From positions 1 to 19,303 of the forward strand of contig JAICKZ010000012.1 of assembly GCA_025927665.1 (NCBI GenBank): a stretch of 19,303 bases of DNA, read 5' to 3'. Positions 7,126 through 14,889 of this stretch are shown piece after piece. A model generated the notes under the pieces. The model worked only from the letters and a program-made list of their open reading frames with translations. It did not search any database and was not told the DNA's origin. A program made the translations under genes and the position numbers. The DNA is from Steroidobacteraceae bacterium. Lineage in GTDB: Bacteria > Pseudomonadota > Gammaproteobacteria > Steroidobacterales > Steroidobacteraceae. Every line of letters begins with the position of its first letter. Within the stretch, counting starts at the first letter, position 1.

Positions 7126-7947
7126 TCAAATTTCAACTGTACCGGTAAACACTCGCGCGACCGGACCTGTCATCCATAAACTATGGCCAACGCCAGCCCA
7201 GTGAATATCAATTTGGCCACCCGGTAGATTTACTTTCACCTGGTCAGTTAACACGCCACGTTTACGACCAATGGCAACGGCAGCACATGCGCCCGTACCA
7301 CAAGCCTGAGTTTCGCCAACGCCGCGTTCAAAGACACGAAGGTTGATTTGCTGCGGCGAAATAATCTGCATAAAACCAACATTGACTCGCTTGGGAAAGC
7401 GCAAATGCTTTTCGATAAGTGTACCCAAAGAATCAACCGGCGCAGTGACAATATCATCCACCATCAACACTGCATGCGGATTGCCCATCGACACCACACC
7501 AATATTTATTTGCTGACCGCTAACATCAATGCTGTAACTGTCAGAAGCTTTGTCTGCGATAAAGGGCAACGATGGCGGATCAAAATTAGGAATGCCCATG
7601 TCGAGGGAAACTTGGCCATCATCGTGAAGTTGTGCATTGATCAATCCACTCAGACAATCCATACGCAATGATTTCTGTCCCTTCTGTTGTGCTACCAAAC
7701 TTGCAATACAGCGCGCACCGTTGCCACATTGCTCTACCTCAGAACCATCCGCATTGAAATTGCGATAGAACACATCGGTGTTCTCACGTCGAGGCGGTTG
7801 AATAACCAAAGCTTGATCGAAACCAATGCCGGTGCGGCGATCAGCCAAACGTTGTAGTTGTTCGGTACTGGGTAAATTGGCATCACTGGCTTCAAATACA
7901 ATGAAGTCGTTTCCCAGGCCATGCATCTTGGTAAAATTTAATAACAT
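7126..7947 (-). CDS. dapF: Diaminopimelate epimerase DapF
   Basis: DapF converts LL- to meso-diaminopimelate in lysine and peptidoglycan synthesis, using a two-cysteine proton-transfer mechanism. The 273-residue protein from the chosen ATG (MLLNFTKMHGLGNDF) matches the usual length of about 274. Catalytic Cys74 is in ADGSEVEQCGNGARC and Cys216 in QACGTGACA, equivalent to Cys73 and Cys217 of E. coli. The conserved GNPHAV segment is present. The frame continues upstream to a TTG at 8046, but the conserved N-terminus begins at 7945-7947, so the extension is rejected. lptM and lysA, which often precede dapF in related bacteria, are absent here. The upstream 347 bases lead to a divergent parA. Confidence 0.97.
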   Translation of the reverse strand: MLLNFTKMHGLGNDFIVFEASDANLPSTEQLQRLADRRTGIGFDQALVIQPPRRENTDVFYRNFNADGSEVEQCGNGARCIASLVAQQKGQKSLRMDCLSGLINAQLHDDGQVSLDMGIPNFDPPSLPFIADKASDSYSIDVSGQQINIGVVSMGNPHAVLMVDDIVTAPVDSLGTLIEKHLRFPKRVNVGFMQIISPQQINLRVFERGVGETQACGTGACAAVAIGRKRGVLTDQVKVNLPGGQIDIHWAGVGHSLWMTGPVARVFTGTVEI

Positions 7948-7999
7948 GATTAAAGAATACCAGCTTGAGCTCATGCTGTGGGACCGCCGCTTAGCGCGA

Positions 8000-8155
8000 T
8001 TAGCAATGTACTGAAAAATTTGGGCAATATGTGGCGTCATCGACAATTGAGTTGACGCGCGTACTGAAACGAAAAGTTTGCGTGCTTTCTTTTTTCAAAG
8101 CCAAGGAAGGATTCGCTTGAATTAACGTATCGGCGACAAGCGCAATAAAGTCCAT
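8000..8155 (-). CDS. Small hypothetical ORF, 51 codons
   Basis: An ATG at 8153-8155, preceded by AAGG at 8-base spacing, opens a 51-codon frame ending with TAA at 8000-8002. The product starts MDFIALVADTLIQANPS and ends NFSVHC. It has no signal peptide, no membrane segment and no motif that I recognise. It lies in the leader of dapF on the same strand, 52 bases upstream of the dapF ATG. It could be a genuine small protein, a remnant of a larger gene, or chance. The only support is the ribosome site and position. Confidence 0.25.
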   Translation of the reverse strand: MDFIALVADTLIQANPSLALKKESTQTFRFSTRVNSIVDDATYCPNFSVHC

Positions 8156-8228
8156 TCGATTTGCCTTAAAAGCCGGTAAATAAGAGGCAAAACTGATTAT
8201 TTATTGCCCACTCCGTAGACATTTTCCA

Positions 8229-8258
8229 ATGACGCGATTAACTTAAGCCCCGTAGAAT
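8229..8258 (+). promoter_or_regulatory. Possible promoter for parA
   Basis: ATGACG (8229-8234) and TAGAAT (8253-8258), spaced 18 bases apart, match sigma-70 boxes in 4 and 5 of 6 positions. They lie about 36 bases before the parA ATG. Assigned by eye. Confidence 0.35.
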
Positions 8259-8294
8259 CAAATTCCCACAACAACCACAAAGTGAGGGAGTGTT

Positions 8295-8936
8295 ATGCGT
8301 CATGTAATGGTGATGAATGCCAAGGGTGGATGCGGTAAGACCACTATTGCCACCAATGTTGCCGCGCATTTTGCGCAGCAAGGCTACAAGGTCGCTCTCG
8401 CTGATTACGATCCACAACGTAGCAGTCTGGATTGGTTGGAAATAAGATCCGCTGACCTTCCATCTATTACCGGTGTCGCCGCCTTCGACGACGGTTTACG
8501 TAACATTACTCGTGATACTGAAGTGATGGTGATCGATGCACCCGCACGTACTCATGGTTCAGAAATGAATGAATTGGTGCGTCGTGCCGAAACCATTTTG
8601 GTTCCCGTACTTCCCTCACCTATCGACATGAAAGCTTGCGCGCATTTCATGGCCGAATTGTTAGAGCTAGGCAAAGTACAACGTGAACAAGCACGATTAG
8701 GATTGATTGCTAACCGCGTGCGTGAAAATACGTTGTTGTTTGAAGAACTGGATAAATACTTGGGCAAACTCAAGATTCCGTATTTAAGTTGCTTACGACA
8801 ATCCACCAACTATCTACGCGCTTATCAACGCGGCATGGGTGTGCTGGAATTACCCGAGTATCTTGCATCGACTGATTGGGAACAGTGGGAACCCATTACA
8901 AAATGGTTGAATAGCAGGCGAAGTCAGCCGGGTTGA
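8295..8936 (+). CDS. Orphan ParA/MinD-family ATPase
   Basis: This is a 213-residue single-domain ParA-type ATPase, a class that positions DNA or other cargo by ATP-driven dimerisation. The deviant Walker A motif KGGCGKTT is at residues 10-17, with the signature Lys10. The switch-I-like segment DYDPQRSSLDW (37-47) and the Walker B-like VMVIDAPA (77-84) follow. The C-terminal half carries the usual NRVRENT and LRQSTNYLRAY segments. There is no helix-turn-helix domain at the N-terminus, unlike plasmid P1-type ParA, and no parB follows. The start is supported by the ribosome site GAGGGAG (spacing about 5). It is followed in the same direction by a toxin-antitoxin pair. Its cargo is unknown; a role in chromosome partition or in localising another protein cannot be separated from sequence alone. 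Confidence 0.88.
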   Translation: MRHVMVMNAKGGCGKTTIATNVAAHFAQQGYKVALADYDPQRSSLDWLEIRSADLPSITGVAAFDDGLRNITRDTEVMVIDAPARTHGSEMNELVRRAETILVPVLPSPIDMKACAHFMAELLELGKVQREQARLGLIANRVRENTLLFEELDKYLGKLKIPYLSCLRQSTNYLRAYQRGMGVLELPEYLASTDWEQWEPITKWLNSRRSQPG

Positions 8937-9009
8937 GATGCAACGAGCCACAATCTCGCAGTTTCAGTAATTTGGTTCACTGATCTGGCAAACATACATA
9001 ACACGAGCA

Positions 9010-9038
9010 TTGTCCTAAAGTGATAGCAATGATAGCAT
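9010..9038 (+). promoter_or_regulatory. Possible autoregulated promoter of the toxin-antitoxin pair
   Basis: TTGTCC (9010-9015) and TAGCAT (9033-9038) with a 17-base spacer resemble a sigma-70 promoter. The spacer and -10 box are covered by a tandem repeat, TGATAGCA-A-TGATAGCA (9021-9037), with a 9-base period. This is where a ribbon-helix-helix antitoxin would bind to repress its own operon. GTGA and TCAC flank the repeat (9020-9044) as loose dyad ends. The call is an inference by eye. Confidence 0.4.
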
Positions 9039-9069
9039 CGTCACACCATAATTGGCCGGTGCAATTCCA

Positions 9070-9279
9070 ATGGCAAATTTAATAGTACGTAATGTAGATA
9101 GCACAGTGGTGGATGCGCTCAAGTCACGCGCCGGTAAGCGTGGCATTAGCGCCGAAGCTGAACATCGGCGCATCCTTGCACAAGCGCTGCGTAAACCGAA
9201 GAAAAAATCCTTTGCTCAAGTGTTGACTAAGATTCCATCCGTTGGTAAAGACTCTGATTTCAAACGGATCGAGGATTAG
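9070..9279 (+). CDS. FitA-type ribbon-helix-helix antitoxin
   Basis: This 69-residue antitoxin resembles FitA, the Arc-type ribbon-helix-helix partner of PIN-domain toxins. The N-terminal strand MANLIVRNVD and the helices VVDALKSRAGKRG and SAEAEHRRILAQAL form the DNA-binding dimer; the ISAEAEHRRIL element is typical of the family. The C-terminal tail (about residues 45-69) would wrap the toxin. The open frame reaches back to a TTG at 9052, but the conserved N-terminus starts at the ATG at 9070, so I use that. It precedes the toxin gene by 3 bases. It is expected to neutralise the toxin and repress the operon, probably at the repeats just upstream. Confidence 0.88.
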   Translation: MANLIVRNVDSTVVDALKSRAGKRGISAEAEHRRILAQALRKPKKKSFAQVLTKIPSVGKDSDFKRIED

Positions 9280-9282
9280 TAA

Positions 9283-9699
9283 ATGTATTTAATCGACACG
9301 GATGTGATAAGTGAATTACGTAAAGACACGAGAGTTAATTCCAACGTCCTTCGATTTTTTGAAAATGCTGATGAAAATGATCACGCCCTTTATTTAAGCG
9401 TTATCACAATTGGGGAATTACGCCGTGGAGTGGAAATCATTCGCTACCGAAAGGACATTATGCAAGCGAAACGCCTTGAAACATGGCTGAAAACAATCCT
9501 GACTGAATATCAAGAATATATTCTGGAATTCGGTCACGAAGAAGCCCAAGTGTGGGGACGATTGCGTGTTCCACATCCAGAAAATGCACTCGACAAACAG
9601 ATTGCTGCGATCGCTCTCACTCACGACCTAACTATCGTAACGAGAAACATTGATCACTTTTCAAAGCTCGGGGTTTCGGTAATCAATCCATTTATTTAA
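9283..9699 (+). CDS. FitB/VapC-type PIN-domain toxin
   Basis: This is a 138-residue PIN-domain ribonuclease toxin of the VapC/FitB class, which cleaves RNA in a magnesium-dependent manner. The four acidic residues are in place: Asp5 in MYLIDTDV, Glu45 in TIGELRRG, Asp104 in NALDKQIAAIA and Asp124 in TRNIDHF. Length and spacing match FitB, and no active-site residue is missing, so the toxin looks intact. The ATG comes three bases after the antitoxin stop, and its ribosome site GAGG (9271-9274) lies within the end of the antitoxin gene, consistent with coupled translation. The RNA target cannot be told from sequence. Confidence 0.92.
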   Translation: MYLIDTDVISELRKDTRVNSNVLRFFENADENDHALYLSVITIGELRRGVEIIRYRKDIMQAKRLETWLKTILTEYQEYILEFGHEEAQVWGRLRVPHPENALDKQIAAIALTHDLTIVTRNIDHFSKLGVSVINPFI

Positions 9700-9746
9700 T
9701 CGAAGTCCGGTAATGTCCCAATAATATCTAAGCGCAATCAAAGCAC

Positions 9747-10643
9747 TTATTGATTCGTATATAGCAGCTCTTCCGCAAGGCTGGCTTTAATCCCTGCATC
9801 GATATCTGCATATCGTAATTTCACATCCAATTCATTCACCATGCGTGAATTGTCAATGCGTCGCGATTCACCCAGGTAGGAAAGAAATTCTTCACTCATA
9901 CTGAAGTGTGCGGCGTCGAGTGATATCTGCGGCGGTGGCGGCAAGTTTGCAAGCAATGCCACACGCTTAAGATAAGCGGTCAACGTATAACTATTACCAT
10001 CACTCACATTGTAGATACCACGAGCGTCTTTTTTATTGGCTGCTGCAATACAAACTTGCGCCAGGTCATCTACGTGAACGCGATTGATAATGGGTGCTTC
10101 CGTTTCAAACACGGTAGGCTCAGCTTTGCGTATTCGTTCGAGCGGTAGACGACCCGGGCCATAGATTGCAGGCACTCGCAACACGATGCGGCGCACACTG
10201 CGTTCGTGACACCAAACACGCGTAATTTCCTCCGCACTGACGCGACGTCGAGCACGATCAGTTTGTGGGTTAGGTGGTAAAGATTCATCTGCCATCGCTC
10301 CACGCAAATCACCATATACACCGGTGGTACTGATATAGATGAGCGTCGCGGGCACCTCGCTGAGCACATTTAGAAAATGGTATAGCCGCATATCGCTTTC
10401 ACCCGTTTTTGGCGGTGGCGCGAAGTAATAAATAACGCCGCCGCGATAACAGGCAGGAGGCAGATCGCGATAATCAATGTGATCCAGATCGATGATCAGC
10501 GGCTCAACGTGCAACGCGCGTAGTGCCTGTAAATGGGTTGTGCTGCGCACGATGCCGTGCAAAGAATGATCAACATTCAATTGACTGGCCAATCTGCGGC
10601 CCACATAACCACAACCTACTATTAATGCTCGCGGTCGATCCAT
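9747..10643 (-). CDS. Atypical SDR / NAD-dependent epimerase-like protein (YeeZ-like)
   Basis: This 298-residue Rossmann-fold protein is of the extended/atypical SDR type, similar to E. coli YeeZ. The dinucleotide-binding loop GCGYVGRRLA is at 10-19. The STTGVYGD segment (105-112), VLRVPAIYGPGRLPLERI and the HVDDLAQVCIAA motif are typical of NAD(P)-dependent epimerase/dehydratase relatives. At the place of the catalytic YxxxK it has DRARRRVSAE (129-138), with Arg where Tyr and Lys would be. Classical SDR oxidoreduction is therefore unlikely by that mechanism. The gene follows hemY by 32 bases on the same strand and is probably the last cistron of the haem operon. Substrate and role are unknown. 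Confidence 0.85.
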   Translation of the reverse strand: MDRPRALIVGCGYVGRRLASQLNVDHSLHGIVRSTTHLQALRALHVEPLIIDLDHIDYRDLPPACYRGGVIYYFAPPPKTGESDMRLYHFLNVLSEVPATLIYISTTGVYGDLRGAMADESLPPNPQTDRARRRVSAEEITRVWCHERSVRRIVLRVPAIYGPGRLPLERIRKAEPTVFETEAPIINRVHVDDLAQVCIAAANKKDARGIYNVSDGNSYTLTAYLKRVALLANLPPPPQISLDAAHFSMSEEFLSYLGESRRIDNSRMVNELDVKLRYADIDAGIKASLAEELLYTNQ

Positions 10644-10675
10644 GGCATAGTCTTTATAAATGGGTTAACTGCAGT

Positions 10676-11923
10676 TTAAGTCAGACGACGATCTCGATTG
10701 CTTTGGCGGCGCTCAACCATTCGCAGTGCGCGAATGCGTAATGGATTAGGTTTGCGTCCAACCGCATGGGTCATTGCTTGATTCAGTACTTTAAAGGCTT
10801 GCTGATTTTCGCCCGTTAATTCCAAAAGCTGTGCAAGCATCTGATAGGTTTCAAGCCGTGGCCGAATACCAAGGCTTGCTTCTAAATAACTGCGCGCCTT
10901 GCCATAAAGCTCATTGCGAATGCAACAACGTGCACAAGTAAACAACAGGATTGGATCTTGCGGGCGATCGTTCAGCCATTTTTCCAGATGCTGCAACAGA
11001 GCGAACGGTTCTGCAATTTCAAGCTCTCCATAAGCAAGAATCGCTGCTTCATCCCACTGTGATTTTAGCAGTTCACGTAATTCACGTTCTGCAAGATCAT
11101 ACAAACCACAAGCCATTGCAGCACGCGCGTAGGCAACGATCACATCAGGGCGTTCACGCATGGAGCCAGGAACCTCACGCCACGATTGAGTGAGTTGTGC
11201 ACGATCTTTGCTCGCACTAATCTCCTTAAGCATATCAAGATGCACTTGCACCAATAGTTCATCAATCACACCAACAGGCACTCCTGCTGTATTACGCAAA
11301 CGTGACTCCAATGCCTTCAACTGTTGCCAATTACCTTGCTGCCGATAAATGCGCGCCAACAGCATCAAACCACGTGCATTCTGATGACCACTGGCGTCGA
11401 GTTGTTCCAAGGTTGCGAGTGCGGCATTGGTTTGATTGTGCCGCAACAGCATTTCTGCTTGCGTAACATGGATAGCAGCTCGCTCGGTAGGCGCAACGTC
11501 CAATGCCTTGGCCAGCCATTCATCGCGACGCGACAATGCATTTTGCAATTCGGCAGCACGAGCAGCAGCGAGATAATGGACCAGCGGTGAAACAGCGCCA
11601 TAAGCGGAACGTGTCAGGATAAGTTCTGCTTCAGCCCAGTTGCCCGCAGAGAGCTCAATCAAGCCACGATTCAATTCATCCTGGCTACGTTGGCGTTGAC
11701 GAGTAATACGCTCAGCAGTGTTATGTCTGCCGATATGGATAGCGCGTGTCAGCAACCGCACCAATGCATAGATGTCTATCATCATCAATACCGCGACCGG
11801 CAATGACATGTTGATGATATATCCATGTGTACTGATGGCGACGCGGCCAGGGTCTTGCAGCAAGATACTGGCAAGCAATGCACCTATCATTAATGCGATA
11901 GCTAGATAAAGTCCGTTCTTCAT
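10676..11923 (-). CDS. hemY: HemY, membrane protein of the haem operon with TPR repeats
   Basis: This is a 415-residue inner-membrane protein of the proteobacterial HemY family, which must not be confused with the unrelated Bacillus protoporphyrinogen oxidase of the same name. Two hydrophobic segments open it (about residues 4-23 and 40-60), separated by the family motif LLQDPGRVAISTHGYIINMSL. A cytoplasmic or periplasmic tail with tetratricopeptide-like helices (for example GLIELSAGNWAEAELIL and ARIYRQQGNWQQL) follows. HemY is implicated in haem synthesis at the membrane, probably by organising enzymes, but its exact function is unsettled. It is 29 bases downstream of hemX. No strong ribosome site is seen at the ATG. 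Confidence 0.93.
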   Translation of the reverse strand: MKNGLYLAIALMIGALLASILLQDPGRVAISTHGYIINMSLPVAVLMMIDIYALVRLLTRAIHIGRHNTAERITRQRQRSQDELNRGLIELSAGNWAEAELILTRSAYGAVSPLVHYLAAARAAELQNALSRRDEWLAKALDVAPTERAAIHVTQAEMLLRHNQTNAALATLEQLDASGHQNARGLMLLARIYRQQGNWQQLKALESRLRNTAGVPVGVIDELLVQVHLDMLKEISASKDRAQLTQSWREVPGSMRERPDVIVAYARAAMACGLYDLAERELRELLKSQWDEAAILAYGELEIAEPFALLQHLEKWLNDRPQDPILLFTCARCCIRNELYGKARSYLEASLGIRPRLETYQMLAQLLELTGENQQAFKVLNQAMTHAVGRKPNPLRIRALRMVERRQSNRDRRLT

Positions 11924-11952
11924 AATGAAGTATTATTCACAGATTGAGCACC

Positions 11953-12951
11953 TTACGGATTGGCAATACCGGGAACATAGCGTTCCAACAACTTTCGACT
12001 GCCAGAAATGTCAGGCAATGTTGGAGCAACCTCCAATTTACTCAACGCAGTAAGTTGCTGATTCAATGACATGACATCTTTGTTGTTGGTATCGAATGCC
12101 GTATTCAACCAGCGCTGCGCCTGTTGTAACGTATCTCGATAACTCTTGGCATCGCGCAATTGCGCTGATTGACGCGCGCTTAACAACAGCGATTGCAAGT
12201 GATGCCTGCGCAGAGATTGTTCATCAATACTCAACAGTCCTTCAGCATTAGTGCTTGCCTTGCGTACCACAAATAGTTTTGTCAGCGCTTGTTTGATCAG
12301 CAGCCATGCGCGTTCTATACCCGATTTTTTGCCGTCGACTGCTCTGTTATCGTCTTTGGCATTGACGACAGTACCGAATACTTTCAAGTTCGCGGCCATC
12401 GTTGCTGCATTTTCCAGTTGGGTATACAACGCAGCGCGATCAATTTGGGGTACGTTGCGCAACGCATCGATGTCCGCTGCCAATTGTAGACGTACACCAT
12501 CCAGCGCGGTTTCACGAATGCCGTTCAAGCGTAGCTCAGCCGCTTGCAATGCAACTAAAGCCGTAGGCACATCCTGTGTCAAATGCAATTGATCTTCTGC
12601 CAACCGCAACAAATACAGTGCTTCGACACGCGTCCAGTTGCGTTGCGATTGTTCAGTACGACCACGCAATTCGCCCATCGTTGCGCTAAGGTTGGTTAGC
12701 TCTACTTCCATGGAACTCAGACGTTTCAACTGTTCCTGTGTTGCCACATTTGCTGCAGATAGCTCGGCATTGCGCGCTAGCAAAGTGTCGTTCGTCGCTT
12801 TTTGCTGATCACGACTTACTTCAAGCTCCGCAATGCGTGCCCGCAAAATGTCCACACGCATAATCGCATACGCCAACGCCAGTAATGAGATGATGCCCAG
12901 TACGGTTAGAAAAACGCGGTTGCTGCGTACCTGAGAATTGGATTCCGCCAT
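11953..12951 (-). CDS. hemX: HemX, inner-membrane protein of the haem operon
   Basis: This 332-residue HemX-family protein has one N-terminal transmembrane helix (about residues 13-32) and a coiled-coil stretch (ILRARIAELEVSRDQQKATND, about 34-75). A helical domain containing RVEALYLLRLAEDQLHLTQDVPTALVALQAAE is typical of the family. HemX is often annotated as a uroporphyrinogen-III C-methyltransferase-like protein, but no SAM-binding methyltransferase motif is seen. It is thought to act with HemY at the membrane in haem synthesis. Unlike in E. coli, where hemX follows hemD closely, it is separated here from hemD by 235 bases that include a hairpin. It may therefore have its own promoter or reduced read-through. 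Confidence 0.92.
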   Translation of the reverse strand: MAESNSQVRSNRVFLTVLGIISLLALAYAIMRVDILRARIAELEVSRDQQKATNDTLLARNAELSAANVATQEQLKRLSSMEVELTNLSATMGELRGRTEQSQRNWTRVEALYLLRLAEDQLHLTQDVPTALVALQAAELRLNGIRETALDGVRLQLAADIDALRNVPQIDRAALYTQLENAATMAANLKVFGTVVNAKDDNRAVDGKKSGIERAWLLIKQALTKLFVVRKASTNAEGLLSIDEQSLRRHHLQSLLLSARQSAQLRDAKSYRDTLQQAQRWLNTAFDTNNKDVMSLNQQLTALSKLEVAPTLPDISGSRKLLERYVPGIANP

Positions 12952-13014
12952 AATTGAACTAGCCAGAAAGCAAAATTACGATTACCGAGTATCGTACCAG
13001 ACGTCGTGAGCAAT

Positions 13015-13038
13015 TGGCTGCTTGTCGAAAAGCAGCCA
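13015..13038. terminator. Hairpin in the hemD-hemX gap
   Basis: A perfect 9-bp inverted repeat, TGGCTGCTT and AAGCAGCCA, surrounds a 6-base loop GTCGAA. It lies midway in the 235-base gap between hemD and hemX. No T run follows on the minus strand, so it may act as an RNA processing or stability hairpin or an attenuator rather than a full terminator. The rest of the gap (12952-13186) shows no gene. Confidence 0.45.
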
Positions 13039-13186
13039 CAACAGAAGTAAATTCTACGCCCTGAAATCAAACGAGTAGTGCCGTGCAATACCTTTGCGTC
13101 GTCAGCGAGTAAAGTTACTTACCAATCAGTACCAGCGAATTGCCCTGCACAATGACGCAATTTCGAGCTGGTAATTTGGAAAAGGT

Positions 13187-13969
13187 TTAATTTCTGGCCC
13201 TTGAATGCCAACGTATCAACGCACGCAGCATGGCGGCATCATCAGGACTGGCACTAACAATACATTCACCTTGCCAACCACACGCCGACAATCGCGCTGC
13301 AATACGAACGCTGCCAGCGACAACGGCAACACGTTGCAATAATTCAAGATCGTTTGCATCGAACAACGGCATCAGTGCATTCACTATATCGGTACTGGTG
13401 ATGGTAATCACATCAATGAGTCCTTCACGCAAGGCGCGCAAAATCTCCGTGCGAGCGTTGTTGTCTACGACCGCAGTCACACGCTCGTAGACTTCCATCA
13501 CTTCAACCACACTGCCACGCGCAAGCAACGTATCTCGTAACACCTCGCGACCACCGACACCACGCACTAACAAAATTCTTGCAGGTGGTGATTGCAAAGC
13601 TTCATGCTTTAACAACGCTTCGCTATTAAATGGTGCTGCCGCGACAACATCGGGCTTATAACCAAGTTGTTCAAGCGCCGCTGCGGTGGCATTGCCAATG
13701 ACGGCGATCAACGGCGAGGTGTTATTTAATTCATGTTGCATTTTCAGCAGCGATAATCCATGTGCAACTGCATTGACACTGACAAAGATAAGTAAATCGT
13801 AGGTTTCAATCGGCAGTACGAATTCAAGCGGCTTGATCTCCAACACCGGAAAAGCAAGCGCAATACCACCGAAGCGTTGAATCTGTTTACACAATGATTG
13901 TGCTTGATGCGCAGGTCGTGTCACCAGTACACGCAAGTTGGTCAATGAGGGAATGACTAGTGGAATCAT
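13187..13969 (-). CDS. hemD: Uroporphyrinogen-III synthase HemD
   Basis: HemD cyclises hydroxymethylbilane, with inversion of ring D, to uroporphyrinogen III in haem and sirohaem synthesis. The 260-residue protein is of standard length. Sequence conservation in this family is low, but VLVTRPAHQAQSLCKQIQRFGG at the N-terminus, the LIFVSVNAVAHGL segment, the AVIGNATAAALEQLGY segment and ITITSTDIVNAL near 195 are typical. The ATG overlaps the TGA of hemC by four bases (ATGA at 13966-13969), implying translational coupling. The gene order also supports the assignment. Confidence 0.94.
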   Translation of the reverse strand: MIPLVIPSLTNLRVLVTRPAHQAQSLCKQIQRFGGIALAFPVLEIKPLEFVLPIETYDLLIFVSVNAVAHGLSLLKMQHELNNTSPLIAVIGNATAAALEQLGYKPDVVAAAPFNSEALLKHEALQSPPARILLVRGVGGREVLRDTLLARGSVVEVMEVYERVTAVVDNNARTEILRALREGLIDVITITSTDIVNALMPLFDANDLELLQRVAVVAGSVRIAARLSACGWQGECIVSASPDDAAMLRALIRWHSRARN

Positions 13970-14889
13970 TCGTGCAATGCCGCTAACAATTTATCTGCGC
14001 CAGCTTCCAACATACGCTCGGCAAGCGCGACGCCAAGTTCGTTGCACTCATGACGTAAACCCGTAATCTGATCACGTATAATTTTTGATCCATCAATCGC
14101 AGCGACCAGTCCAACTAATTGCAACTGATCGCCATTTAAAGTTGCATACGCAGCAATGGGTGATTGGCAACTGCCTTCGAGCTTGGCCGCGAATGCACGT
14201 TCAGCATTGACGCAATGTTCAGTGTCAAGATGATTCAACGTCGCACAGAATGTCCGAGTTACATAGTCATTGGCCTTGCACTCAATACCAATTACACCTT
14301 GCCCGACAGCGGGTATGCATTGAGTGGCATCAATATATTCAGTGATGCGATTCGCCAATCCCAGGCGAGTCAAGCCAGCACTGGCCAATACGATGGCATC
14401 AAACTGTCCTTCATCCAATTTACGCAGACGCGTTTCTACATTGCCACGTACCGCACTGATACGCAGATCGGGTCGCATTGCCAACAATTGACTTTGACGT
14501 CGTAAACTTGCCGTACCGACATGTGCATTCTTTGGCAGATCAGCAAAGCGCGAATATTGCTTTGATACAAATGCATCGCGAGGATCAGCGCGTCGCAACA
14601 CACAATTAATCACCATGTTTTCTGGCAATATACTCGGCACATCTTTCATCGAGTGCACCGCAATGTCAGCACGGCCTTTTGCAATCGCGACTTCAAGTTC
14701 TTTAATGAACAACCCCTTGCCACCCACTTGCGCCAGTGTGCGATCCAATACTTGATCGCCGGTGGTGGTCATCGGCACCAATGAAACATCAACATCTGAA
14801 TAAGATGTGCGTAATGCGGCAGCCACGTGCTCTGCTTGCCACAACGCCAGTGGGCTTTCGCGCGTGGCAATACGAATGGTGTAGTTCAT
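13966..14889 (-). CDS. hemC: Porphobilinogen deaminase (hydroxymethylbilane synthase) HemC
   Basis: HemC condenses four porphobilinogen molecules into hydroxymethylbilane, using a covalently bound dipyrromethane cofactor. The 307-residue protein has RIATRESPLALWQAEHV at its N-terminus, the catalytic Asp83 in HSMKDVPS, the arginine-rich GTASLRRQSQLLAMRP segment and the cofactor-carrying Cys241 in LEGSCQSPIAAYA (Cys242 in E. coli). All key residues are present. The start overlaps the stop of the AI-2E family gene (ATGA at 14886-14889) and the stop overlaps hemD in the same way. HemC is thus the middle of three translationally coupled genes. Confidence 0.98.
   Translation of the reverse strand: MNYTIRIATRESPLALWQAEHVAAALRTSYSDVDVSLVPMTTTGDQVLDRTLAQVGGKGLFIKELEVAIAKGRADIAVHSMKDVPSILPENMVINCVLRRADPRDAFVSKQYSRFADLPKNAHVGTASLRRQSQLLAMRPDLRISAVRGNVETRLRKLDEGQFDAIVLASAGLTRLGLANRITEYIDATQCIPAVGQGVIGIECKANDYVTRTFCATLNHLDTEHCVNAERAFAAKLEGSCQSPIAAYATLNGDQLQLVGLVAAIDGSKIIRDQITGLRHECNELGVALAERMLEAGADKLLAALHE

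Larger units (their letters stand above)
7948..8294. other. Intergenic region between divergent dapF and parA
   Basis: This 347-base stretch lies between two divergent genes, in the place where lptM and lysA might be expected upstream of dapF. No trace of either was recognised. It holds a small doubtful ORF on the minus strand (8000-8155), a plausible plus-strand promoter before parA, and a minor inverted repeat TAAATAA/TTATTTA (8177-8183 and 8197-8203). No RNA gene was recognised. Confidence 0.6.

Noticed and set aside
7050..7136. N-terminal extension of the DUF484 protein from a TTG overlapping dapF
   Set aside because: Homologues start near the ATG at 7047-7049, and the extra residues do not look conserved.
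7948..8046. N-terminal extension of DapF from a TTG start
   Set aside because: The conserved DapF N-terminus begins at the ATG at 7945-7947; the extension has no similarity to the family.
9736..9755. AATCAA/TTGATT inverted repeat as terminator between the toxin and SDR genes
   Set aside because: Only 6 bp, AT-rich, and overlapping the SDR stop codon; too weak to call.
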